64,000 nucleotides of DNA, from the NCBI RefSeq assembly GCF_016808095.1, contig NC_068971.1:17968501-18032500 (forward strand). Reading direction: 5' to 3'. Under the pieces are notes generated by a model. That model was not told the origin of the DNA and did not search any database. It was given only the letters and a program-made list of their open reading frames with translations. The position numbers and the translations under genes were made by a program. The DNA is from Vigna angularis (lineage: Eukaryota; Streptophyta; Magnoliopsida; Fabales; Fabaceae). Shown here piece by piece: positions 34,690 through 44,585 of the stretch (within the stretch, counting starts at the first letter, position 1; each line of letters opens with the position of its first letter).

Positions 34690-35834
34690 TGTTGAGATTG
34701 TTGATAATGGGAGCACTGGTTTATCCAAACCTTACAATCTCAAAGAACTTCTAGTTTTTGGCGATGACAACATAATTAAAAATAACATGTGTTGTTATGT
34801 GTTGTTTATGTGTTACATGTTCATAGCTTTCATGTTTATGATTATTTGAGAACATGTTTGTGTTGATTCTGTCATTGCTGCAATTTACTGTGTTTTACAT
34901 GAGATCTTATTTCTGAATGCATGACAAATGTTTTAGAAAAGGAAAACCACATGCACTTTTGTTGAACTTATAATATGTAGCAAAACAACAGTTTTAAGTC
35001 GACTTTATTATGAAGTAAGTCGATTAAAACTCGTGTCTTTGCACCAACTTTTTCAAAGTGTGCTGCGACAATTTTCAAAGACAAAGTTTTTCAAAACTAT
35101 GCTTTACACTGTACATAGTCGACTACATGCGCATTGCATTCGACTAAGTCTGTATGTTTTGAAATTTTGTTAATGATTGATATAACTGTCTAACGGTCAT
35201 GTTTTTAAATATGTTGACCAAGCATTAAATGAGATTCGACTACATTAAATGCTAAATCAATTAACTACATTGATTATTGCTAACTGTTATAATTGTTTTG
35301 TTATATTCGACTGCATTAGTAGCAAAGTCAACAAAAATGCGTCAGAGTTGCGAATTGCTATAAATTGACGTGAATTTGAATTCTGTAAGTGCTTTTGTGA
35401 TTCTATCATTTTGATATCATTTGCAGAAAGTGTGAAACTTACAGAAAGAGAGAAACGCTCCAAGAAACAAGATTGAACGTGTGATTATCAATTTGTGATT
35501 TCTTGAGAAGCAAGGTTGCTGGGTTTTCAAAGAGCTGATCCAATATGCCAAAGAGGTGCTGCTGGAAGATCAGAGTTGACAACCTACTAAAGATTGGGTT
35601 ATTTCCCTGTTGTGATTACAGGAAGAAGAGCGTGCAACGTTCTTGACTTTGAGGGCTTTCTCAAAGGTTTGAAGACGGTAGGAGAGGGGACATCTTGCTG
35701 CTGGTCTCTATAAAAGCCTTCTTGTAAAAACCATGATCATTATAGTGCATTTGCTTCCTGTGATGGAAGGACACTAGATGTAGGCTTGGCCGAACCAGTA
35801 TAAAAACTCAGTGTTTGATCTTTCTATCCCTACT
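34690..35834 (+). repeat. C1 5' LTR, truncated at its 3' end
   Basis: Aligns with 53308-54184 plus 55509-55850. At about 35834 it jumps into gag coding sequence, whereas the 3' LTR continues for another ~190 bp. The deletion removed the LTR end, primer binding site and the gag start. Confidence 0.85.
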
Positions 35835-36855
35835 AAAACTGAAGCAAAGACTTGAAAAAGAACATGAATATAAAGATGAACACCAACCCACTAAAGGACA
35901 AGATGTTGATCCATTAAGTATGGAAATGTCTACTGGAGCAACTCCCTATAGACCAAAGACTAACTTTGAAAGACATATGGTCGAGCAAATGCAAACACTG
36001 GTTAATCATCACTCCACCTACACATCTAGGCTTGACAAAATGAATCAAGAGATTGATGCACTCCAGAAGCTAATTGGGAATCAAAATCTGGGTGATGAAA
36101 GAGTAGCAACAGATTATGAGGTTGAGGAAGAAGATGATGGAGATGATGGTAGTAAAGAAAACGAAAGAGAGCAAGAGGAAACATACTTCTACTTGATGGC
36201 AAAATCTTCAATATCTGAAAGCAGCGTGAGTAGTGATGAATCTGCATGCACCGAAAATAGGTACTATCAACTACTTGATGCTTTTCAAGAATTTTATGAT
36301 GAAGCTATGAAACTACGACACTTAATCATCAAGTTTAGAAAGGAAAACAAGAGGCTGGAAAATAGATTAGAGGTTCTTGATAATGAAAATGATAGTTTGA
36401 AATCAAAGCTAGAATCTCTAGAGAATATATCTCAAAACACTATGCATGTGAACAAGAATTATGATCTAGAGTGTGAAATATGTCCAAGACAGTTGGAAAG
36501 AATTAAATATCTTATGAAAACTTTATCAAAATTCAATTTAGGCAGTTCAAATCTTGATCCTCTTCTTGGTTCACAAAGGAGTGTGTTGAATAGAGAAGGA
36601 ATAAGGTATGCCAGTAAAAGTAATAAATTTAGAACCAGAAGGTTTATTGACATAAGCAAACCCTCTTCAATTGTCTGTTTGTACTGCAACCAGTTAGGTC
36701 ATGCATCAAATTCATGTTATTACAAAAATTATGAAGTTCCTAAAGAAAAGGTTAAATGGATTCCTAAGGAACCATTAAAATCTTCTAACATGAAAGGACC
36801 CAAATTTAAATGGGTACCTAAATCAAAACCCATAAACTGTTTTGCAGGAGATTGA
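35815..36855 (+). CDS. C1 Gag, 5'-truncated (copia, SIRE-like), 346 aa frame
   Basis: The frame opens in LTR sequence; true Gag starts near residue 8 at the deletion junction. Residues ~150-210 form a Lys/Glu-rich coiled coil (KENKRLENRLEVLDNENDSL). A perfect retroviral-type zinc knuckle C-x2-C-x4-H-x4-C (CLYCNQLGHASNSC) is at residues 288-301, followed by Lys/Trp/Pro-rich repeats (VKWIPKE, FKWVPKS). It stops at 36855 before any protease. In copia elements this protein packages the element RNA. Without its N-terminus and start region it is probably non-functional, though the frame itself has no stop. Confidence 0.75.
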   Translation: MIFLSLLKLKQRLEKEHEYKDEHQPTKGQDVDPLSMEMSTGATPYRPKTNFERHMVEQMQTLVNHHSTYTSRLDKMNQEIDALQKLIGNQNLGDERVATDYEVEEEDDGDDGSKENEREQEETYFYLMAKSSISESSVSSDESACTENRYYQLLDAFQEFYDEAMKLRHLIIKFRKENKRLENRLEVLDNENDSLKSKLESLENISQNTMHVNKNYDLECEICPRQLERIKYLMKTLSKFNLGSSNLDPLLGSQRSVLNREGIRYASKSNKFRTRRFIDISKPSSIVCLYCNQLGHASNSCYYKNYEVPKEKVKWIPKEPLKSSNMKGPKFKWVPKSKPINCFAGD

Positions 36856-37350
36856 AAGGAATGGAAAAGGACTGGACTCAAGATGATGCATAAAGCTGAA
36901 GAAAATCTCACATTTAAAGTGATCATGTCATCTTGAGAGTCATCAAAAGTGGTAACACGCTGTAAATTTGATAAAATATGTATCATTTGAGTTCTACATA
37001 ACCATTTTGATGTATGTGTGATAACGGTTGAAAATACCATTATCTATGATGTAATTTTGACACTAAATGCACCCTTTTCTACTTAGAAACTTGTTTGGAA
37101 TCATGTTTTTGCTTTAGTTTTCTGAATCAGAGAGTTGAGGTTGAACTTAATGATTTTATGACTAAATTCCCTTGTTTTAGTAAGTTAATGAAGTAATTTG
37201 GAAGAGGAGTCAAAGTATGAAGGAGTCAGAACTCAAGGAGCGAGTAGAACTGTAGAAAAAGTGAAAAAAACACAGTGTTGAAAAATTACGCGAGGCTTGG
37301 GCGCCCCTCAGAGGGGGCTTGAGCGCCAGAAGGTGCCGCACACCGCCCGG

Positions 37351-37600
37351 TGTTGAGGGCCAACCACAGTGGTGTAATCTGCAAGAGTCTGTCTACCATT
37401 ATTCTCCTCTGCCATATTTTAAGTGCTATGGTAAGACCTTTGTGGTGAAGGTTGTAAGAGTGTCTCAAGAGAAGGGAATAGTTCTCTTGAAGTTCGAACT
37501 CTCCTCCTCCTTCTACTTTCGTCTAGGCCTTCAAGAAGAGGTTCATAAATCTTTTTGCTTCTAGTCCGAATATTACCTGCATACACAAGGAAACAAAACC
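37351..37600 (-). pseudogene. F1 gag N-terminal fragment
   Basis: On minus: RTRSKKIYEPLLEGLDES followed by an Arg-rich stretch, then a shift to ENNGRQTLADYTTVVGPQ. This is the start of Athila-type Gag, in two frames, cut at the F1 left end. Confidence 0.65.
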
Positions 37601-37860
37601 CTAGAAAAATTGTTAGCACAAAAAAATAGAAAAGAGAAGAAATAATCAAAAGATATAATTGAAAAGATAAGAAGATAGAAAATAAAAATAGAAAATAAAA
37701 TAAAATAAAATAATAACAATAAAAACAAAAAACAAAAACTAAAAACAGAAAACAGAAAAATAAAAACAGAAAAACAAAATTCACAACAAGTAAAAAATAA
37801 TCAAAAATCACATAAATAGACTAGTTAAACCATGAGTCCCCGGCAACGACGCTAAAAACT

Positions 37861-39169
37861 TGATGAACAAATCTTCAATCCTCGAAAACGGAGTTAAAAA
37901 CTTGTTAACCCTCGGCAAGTGTAACCGAATCGTATCAAGTAATAAACCTGGTAAGACCAAGTTTCGTTCTCCCAAAGGACACACGGCCTAGACAGTTGTG
38001 TGATTTTGTTGATTAATTAAGACTAGTGAACAAATTGTTGTAAGTTTCAAATGCAAAAGACTGAAAAGTAAATATGTATGCATGTGATGATCAATGGGCA
38101 AGAAGAAACAAAATACGTGAATTGAAATATATGGATGAATATGTTGTTGGGGTTTATCAATTTCATCCTATCCACTCTCTTGTATTTAGGAATTCATCAT
38201 TCTTTTCATTAATGTTAATGTCACTTTCTAAATTACTTTAAACCCGATGTCTTGGTGAAGAAAGTCTATCCTTAATTATGAGTTCATACAATTCCTAGCA
38301 TCCCTAATAATTAATTCTGAAGCAACCATCAAACTCCTATGTCTAGGTTTGTAGTATACTATTAGGAGAGATTCCCCAAATCTAGATTTCCCCATATGTG
38401 TCCATATCGACAAAACCAATAATCATGACATCGAATGAGTTAAACAATGCATGCTTTGAGCAAAGAGGAAAAACCCTAACTATTAATGAAAGAAAGCATG
38501 TATCATAAAAATGATCTTGAAGAACAAATTCCATACAAAAGAGTTTCTAAGGATTTACATTGATTCCCCAACAACAAAATAAGTTTAGTTCACCATATTC
38601 ATGGTGAAACTAGATGAAATACAATGGAAAAGTGAAGGATAGAACCCTAGAAAGTTGAGAAAAGAGCCTTAGCATCCAAAATCCTCCTCCAAGGGGTGAA
38701 ATAGTGCGTTTTTGCTTCATCCCAACCAAAGATACAAACCCTAGAACGTCCTAAAGCTTATATAATATTCTAAAAATTACAGAAAAGCAGGCCCTAGCCC
38801 AAAAAAGTGCCGCTCAGCGGTAATAACGCGTGACCACTTCTTCCCCTCAGCGACTTTTCTCCCCTCAGCTGTGCCAACGATTCTTTGTGAGTGCCGCTCA
38901 GCGGTAATTTGCGTTGAGCGGTACTTGCGGTTTCTCTTCTTTTGCACTTTCTGTGTCCTTTTCTGATTCCATCTCTATCCCTTTTCACTTCTTTCATCAA
39001 TTTCATCTAAAAACCTGCAAAAACAAGGAAATCAAGCATAAAACATGTCCAACTCTCTTATTTCCAACAATTCAACAAAATCATGAGTTCAAGCTAATAC
39101 CTAAGTCATAAAGGTTGTAATTGAAGTTAATTTTAAGTATAAAAATAACAGTTTTTCAACTGTTATCAC
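37861..39169 (-). repeat. F1 LTR
   Basis: 1309 bp; ends TTGTTCATCA on minus after a decayed primer-site copy (TTTTTAACTCCGTTTTCG); palindromes CCGCTCAGCGG near 38809 and 38893; TATA-like TTATATAA at about 38758-38765. Confidence 0.85.
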
Positions 39170-40189
39170 CCGGGTGCCCTTCCAGGGGCACTTGAGCACC
39201 AGAAGCCGTGCCTGGGCGCCCCTCAGAGCGCTTGAGCGCCAGAAGGTGCCGCACACTGCCTGGGCGCCCACTTAGGGCGCTAGAGCGCTAGTTCGTGGGC
39301 TTGGACCTATGTTCTGTTATTTTTATGTTCTATTTAAAGGACTCAGGCGTCCTAGTTTTTGTATCTCTGGCTGGAGAACACAACAACACACTCTTCCACT
39401 CTCTAAAGGCGGATTTGGATGCGAAAGCGTCTTTCCTCTACTTTTAGGGTTTTTCTATCTCATGCTTTTCCATTATTCATCTATTTCTCCATGTCTATGG
39501 GGAACTAAACTCTATTTGTTGTTGGGGGATGATGAAACCTTGTGAACTCTCATGTATTTGAATTGATTCTTAATTCCATATGCTTTTTCATTAATTGTTA
39601 GAGTAATTCATCTGTGCTTATTACATGCTTTGTTTAACTCATTCATCGCATGATTTATGAATTGCAAGAGTGCCGGGAGGTTCCTTACGATTCAGGTTCT
39701 TGTTGAATTCTCCCATTAGTAGTATTTCTCAGGGATGAGGGTATGAGTCTTGGTGTTCTTAAGCTCTTGATCTTCACATTTAATTACGAGGAATGCTAGG
39801 AATTGCATGAACTGGTGATTAAGGACAGGCTTCTTCGCTGAGGGATCGGGTTTAAGTGATTTAGTGAGTGACATTGACATTAATGCATAAAGAAGAATTC
39901 TTACATACATGAGAAGGAACTTGGTGAAATCTAACCCCAACAACATACTCATCTCATATTAAACAAATATCGTTATCATTGTGCTCTTTTGCTATTGATC
40001 AACTTGCATTCGTATTTAATTTTATGCCTTTGCATTTGAAACCAAATTTCTCGTTTTATTTAAGTCTTAATTAATCGAGTTATCACACAACTGTCTAGTG
40101 CCAAGAGTCTTCTGGGATACGATACTTGGTCTTACTATTTTATATTACTTGTGCGATTTGGTACACTTCCCAATCCATCAACAAGTTTT

Positions 40190-40207
40190 TGGCACCGTTG
40201 CCTGGGA
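40190..40207 (+). other. E3 primer binding site
   Basis: TGGCACCGTTGCCTGGGA, two differences from the E1/E5 site. Confidence 0.8.
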
Positions 40208-40392
40208 CTCACGGTTTAAACTATTGTATTTGTGTGATTCTTGATTAACTTTGACTTTATTTTTATTTTTATATTTTTTTTATTTTATTTTTATTGTTAA
40301 TTTTTGTGTTATTTTTAAATTGTGTTTAGTGTCGTTTATTTTTGTTTTTGTGCTAACAGTGTTTTCTAGGGTTTTGTGTCTAGTGCTTGCAC

Positions 40393-40990
40393 GATGCAAT
40401 TCGGACAAGTTAACTATATGGACACTCAATTCCACCAACGTAATTTCAACCACTGGTGGAAACCTCACTTAAACATGGGTCAAAGTCAATTTGGGCAAGC
40501 TGTCGGGCAATTTGATAGACTACCACAACAACAATGGCAGCAACAACCCTCTCTATCAGAAAGAATGGCAAAGATGAATGATACACTTCAAAAGTTAATC
40601 CAGATGTTTGACTCTCATCATAAAAACAATCAAGCAACATTCAGAAGGATAGGGAGCCAGCTTGGTCACATAATTCAGAAGCTGGATGATCTTGGGAGTA
40701 ACATGACCCTAAAGAGGAATGTCAAGCTCCTATCACTAGAAGTGACAAAGTTTTAGATGAGAGAAAAATAGAGAGAAAAGAAGAAAGGTTGAGTGAAAAA
40801 GAGAAAGATGTAAAGGAAGAGGAAGAAAAAGAAGAGAGAAAAATTGAGGTTGAGAGAAAAGAAAAGGGGAAGAATGTGGAAAAAGAGAGAAAAGAAACAG
40901 AAGAGAGTGAGAGAGAAAAGAAAAAATTTGAGAAAAATCTTTTGTACCCTAAGGAGTGTTCCAAGGAGGAAAAAGAGAGGGAAGAAAAGG
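40393..40990 (+). pseudogene. E3 gag remnant (C-terminal half)
   Basis: From 40394 the frame reads MQFGQVNYMDTQFHQRNFN, then LSERMAKMNDTLQKLIQMFD, followed after a frame break by a Lys/Glu-rich tract (40760-40990). It corresponds to the part after the zinc knuckle, joined to the leader at the same place as in E1. The Retrotrans_gag domain is missing. It ends at an illegitimate junction (40993) with E4 sequence. Confidence 0.7.
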
Positions 40991-42459
40991 AAATCTGTGA
41001 GTTTCTATTGCTTTTGATTTACCTCTCAAGCTGATTGATCATTTTGCCATGCTTGGAAGTGCTTGGAGAATTTCATGAGTATCTGCTGTCTTTGATTCTG
41101 TGTTGGATATATTGTTTACTTCTTTTCTCTGTCCAGATTTCTTAAGAACTGTGTAATTTTGTTTCTGTCCTTGTTAGTCTTTGTTTTCTGTGCGCTGATG
41201 TTTGTGTCACTTACCTGATGTCCTTTGAACTATTCCTTGATTTGCGTCTTGATTTTGCCCAGGAGTGCAAAACACTAAGTGTGGTCTATTTTGATGAGTC
41301 AATATTTTCTTGACTTCACTAGTTTAGTGTGCTAGAATTAATCAGGGAATTGTGCTTAAATGTCCGATATTTTTCCGTTTTTGCTAATTGTGCTTAATTT
41401 GACAAAAAATTCTTATTTTAATTAATTTGAATTATTTTAGCTAATTATTTGCATTATTAATTGTAGGAAAATTGTTGGATAATATTTTGGGACTTAAAGA
41501 GAAATGTGACATCAATTTTGTTTAAGCTAAAATGAGAGGAGGTGTGGATTCCATTTTTGGGGGTGCACATAGAGATGGCACACGTGAAACAAGTGCTGAA
41601 GCACATGGCCCACGACAATTGAACTTTGGAGGTCCAGCAATTTCGGAGAGAAGGGTGCTGGATGGGAAGGTGACCAGCTGCACACGGAGATGGGCTGGAC
41701 TTCACGCCCTCCATGCTGCACTCCACGCACATAATCAACTTTTGATTTGGACTTTCCAGCAGCTTGAAGAAAGAACATTGGTAGCAGGCTGAAGCATGCT
41801 GGATGGGAGGAGAAAAGTGGGTTGGTCTACGTGAAGTCCAGCAGCTTCCAACAACACGCGTGAAGCAGCGGGCCTATAAGCAAGCTTGGGAGGTGTCACG
41901 GCATAGTGTGCTGGATGAATGAAGGGGTGCAGGTCCAGCAAGCATTACCATCCAGCCCAGGGGCAGCAGCGGGTGTGCACAAGAAGCACAACAGCGTCCA
42001 GAAATCCAGCGTCCAAGCAGCTCACGGTCTTGCATGGGAGAAGAGAGCCCAATGATGATTAGAAGTGAAGGTGTTGAACGTCCATGTGCACGAGAAGCAT
42101 CCAACAACCCTGGTCCAGCACGCATCCAACGGCGTGGGTGGCAAAAGAAGAAGCTGGTCCAGCACACTCCACGCCCACGGTCCAGCAAGTAGCTCCAGCA
42201 ATTTGAATTGGGGAGCGTCCAGCCTTCACACATTTACGGCTTGGCAGCAACACTCCACATAAAGGAAGCTCACGGCCCAAAGGAAGGAACAACACACTGG
42301 GAGGTAAATGGTCACGGTCCAGCAGCGTCCAGCACACATGAAGGAGGTGCTTGGAGAAGAAAGGAGAGCCTTCATTCATTAGGAGGTACAGCAACAATAA
42401 GCAGTAGCAGATGAAGAAGCTTGGATGGGCTGCACGTCCAGGAGCATCTCGGTTCACCT

Positions 42460-43158
42460 TTAGATGTCCCTACTCTGGCGATTTAGGAGATAGATCCTGA
42501 TAAAGATTTTGAGGACCAGGTAGGAATAAGCAGTAATGGTAGACCATTTTCATCTACCACCACTCTACCAATTTTCAAGGAAGTGGAGGTAAACATACCA
42601 CAATTTGATAATGCTTTTAATGATTATGCTATTGATAGGTATGTTGATGATTATATTGTTGATGAGTCTTTTTTTAATTCTCCCTCTATGCATGATGAGA
42701 ACCACTTTTTGCTACCACGTCTAAATATTTATTCTCCATGCACTGAACATGAATTTGAGCCTGTTATTGATATTGATTGTACATTTGAAATTGATTCATG
42801 TTTTGAGGATGTATCTAAGGTTAAGCCTGTTACACTGAGATTGGGTGTTATACCCCTGCATGTTATTTCTTTGGAACCACATTGCACTAACCATTTTACA
42901 GGAGGTACAGATGAATTTAACCAACAAACGCCCACGGTGGAAGACAAAGGTGCCAGTGTACACAACAGTTTGAAGATCAATAGGCACCGGCTGAACCCGC
43001 TCATCAACAATCCTTGCTTCTTAGATCCAGCTATGGAAGACATTTCCCTGCTGGATCAAATCTGGAGGATGAAGAAATTCTTCCTCAAAACTTCCTTGCT
43101 GGATCCAATGGTGGAAGACATCTCCCTACAAGTCCAAAATTGGCAACTGCCACCATGA
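42460..43158 (+). pseudogene. E4 ORF C-terminal part, unknown function
   Basis: An open stretch, longest Met-started frame 42583-43158 (191 aa), acidic and rich in Asp/Phe (FDNAFNDYAIDRYVDDYIVD). Its end contains two similar segments (DPAMEDISLLDQ and DPMVEDISLQVQ). It lies upstream of an untranslated region and the E4 LTR, so it is the last ORF of that element. No domain recognised. The upstream part was removed by the rearrangement at 42459/42460. Confidence 0.5.
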
Positions 43159-44585
43159 CCAGGGGAGTTTTCTTTTTCCCTTCTCCCCCTTTCCCTACTT
43201 TTATTGCACTTGTCCATGATCTGTTCATTGTTCTGATTTCTGATCTTATACTTATGACACATTGAGGACATTGTGTAGTTTAAGTGTGGTCTATTAGGGG
43301 AGATTCTGATTTTTCTTTGTTAGTTTTTGTTTTCTTGGTTAATTTTTTTTTCTTTTCTAGGTAGTTTTTGTCGTGTCTTGTGTATAGTTTGCATGTTTCT
43401 CTTGATTTCTGGACTTTGTTTAGGTTGTAGACTTGACCTTGACTTCATTGATACTTGGCTTGAAATCCTTGCTTTTCTTTGCTTGGGAAGATGATTATGA
43501 TGTTTGAGAGGTTCAATTGATTGTGACATAAATACCCTGTGTGAGATTTAAGCCACTTTATGTTCTTTCTTGTGTGACATGTCTCTTGATTGCTTGCGCA
43601 TATGCCTTGACTTGACTCTTGTTGATAGTTCTTGATTGATATGCATGTTTGGAAGTGATAAAGACATTTTTGTTCTTGAGCCTCTCTAGCCAAATAAGCT
43701 TACCTTGTTCTAATCCTTTGATAACCCCTTTTGAGCCTATACTTTCCTCATTTCTTTTTTTTGAAGCTCATACACTAGCCCTAAGTGAAAAACCATGATC
43801 ACCTTAAGCTTAGGGAATTTTGGAGCTTTAGAAGTGTTTTGAGAACAAGTGTGGTCTCCTTGGGGATTCTTATGAATTGGCTAGTTGGTTCCTCTTCTTG
43901 TTTTGTGTTTGTAAATATGTTGTGTATCTTGTCTCTTATAGTTGTGTCGTAGATAGAGAGAAAAGAAAAGAGACAAGATGAGAAAAAAAAATTTACAGAA
44001 AAATGAAAAAAATAAAAAATAAGAAAAAATTGTGAATAATGGAGACAAGAAGAGGATTGAATTAGAGGTTTTGCTCCTCTATTTCTTTTGGTTTGTAGCT
44101 TCTCATCCATATTTATCCTCCCTTGTCTTTGGCCCCATTACATCCATAAAAGACCTTTTGATTTGAACATGCATATGTTTTGAGTGTTGATATTAAAGGC
44201 TTGCCAAGTCTGTTGTTGTTTGCTTTCTTGAGTGCATTGAGTTGAAATTCTTTACCTTAGACACTTGAGAGAAACACTGATAGTGCATCTGTGAGTTTCT
44301 GTTGCTTTTGATTTACCTCTCAAGCTGATTGATCATTTTGCCATGATTGGAAGTGCTTGGAGAATTTCATGAGTATCTGCTGTCTTTGATTCTGTGTTGG
44401 ATATATTGTTTACTTCTTTTCTCTGTCCAGATTTCTTAAGAACTGTGTAATTTTGTTTCTGTCCTTGTCAGTCTTTGTTTTCTGTACGCTGATGTTTGTG
44501 GCACTTACCTGATGTCCTTTGAACTATTCCTTGATTTGCGTCTTGATTTTTCCCAGGAGTGCAAAACACTAAGTGTGGTCTATTT

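Larger units (their letters stand above)
37351..39169 (-). mobile_element. F1: one-LTR retroelement fragment inserted in the E3 LTR (1819 bp)
   Basis: CCCGG is duplicated exactly at 37346-37350 and 39170-39174. The right terminus is a complete LTR (37861-39169, minus), followed inward by primer binding site (37854-37837), leader and the start of gag. The left terminus is inside gag: on minus the frame reads ENNGRQTLADYTTVVGPQ and ends ...CTCAACA at the duplication. So one end is an LTR and the other is a TG/CA-like internal site. This looks like integration of an incomplete cDNA, not deletion afterwards. Confidence 0.7.
37019..40183 (+). repeat. E3 5' LTR (about 1.34 kb, split by F1)
   Basis: Starts TGATAACGGTTGAAAATACC. 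Right part resumes at 39175 and ends CCATCAACA. Instead of CCGCTCAGCGG palindromes this LTR carries GGGCGCCCCTC/GCTTGAGCGCCAGAAGGTGC repeats (37300-37345, 39175-39295). Confidence 0.82.

Noticed and set aside
36459..37040. Minus-strand frames opposite the C1 gag
   Set aside because: Shadows of the plus-strand gag frame and its non-coding continuation.
42583..43158. YVDD motif suggesting a reverse transcriptase
   Set aside because: RYVDDYIVDE lies in a short acidic ORF next to the E4 3' end, with no other RT blocks around it.
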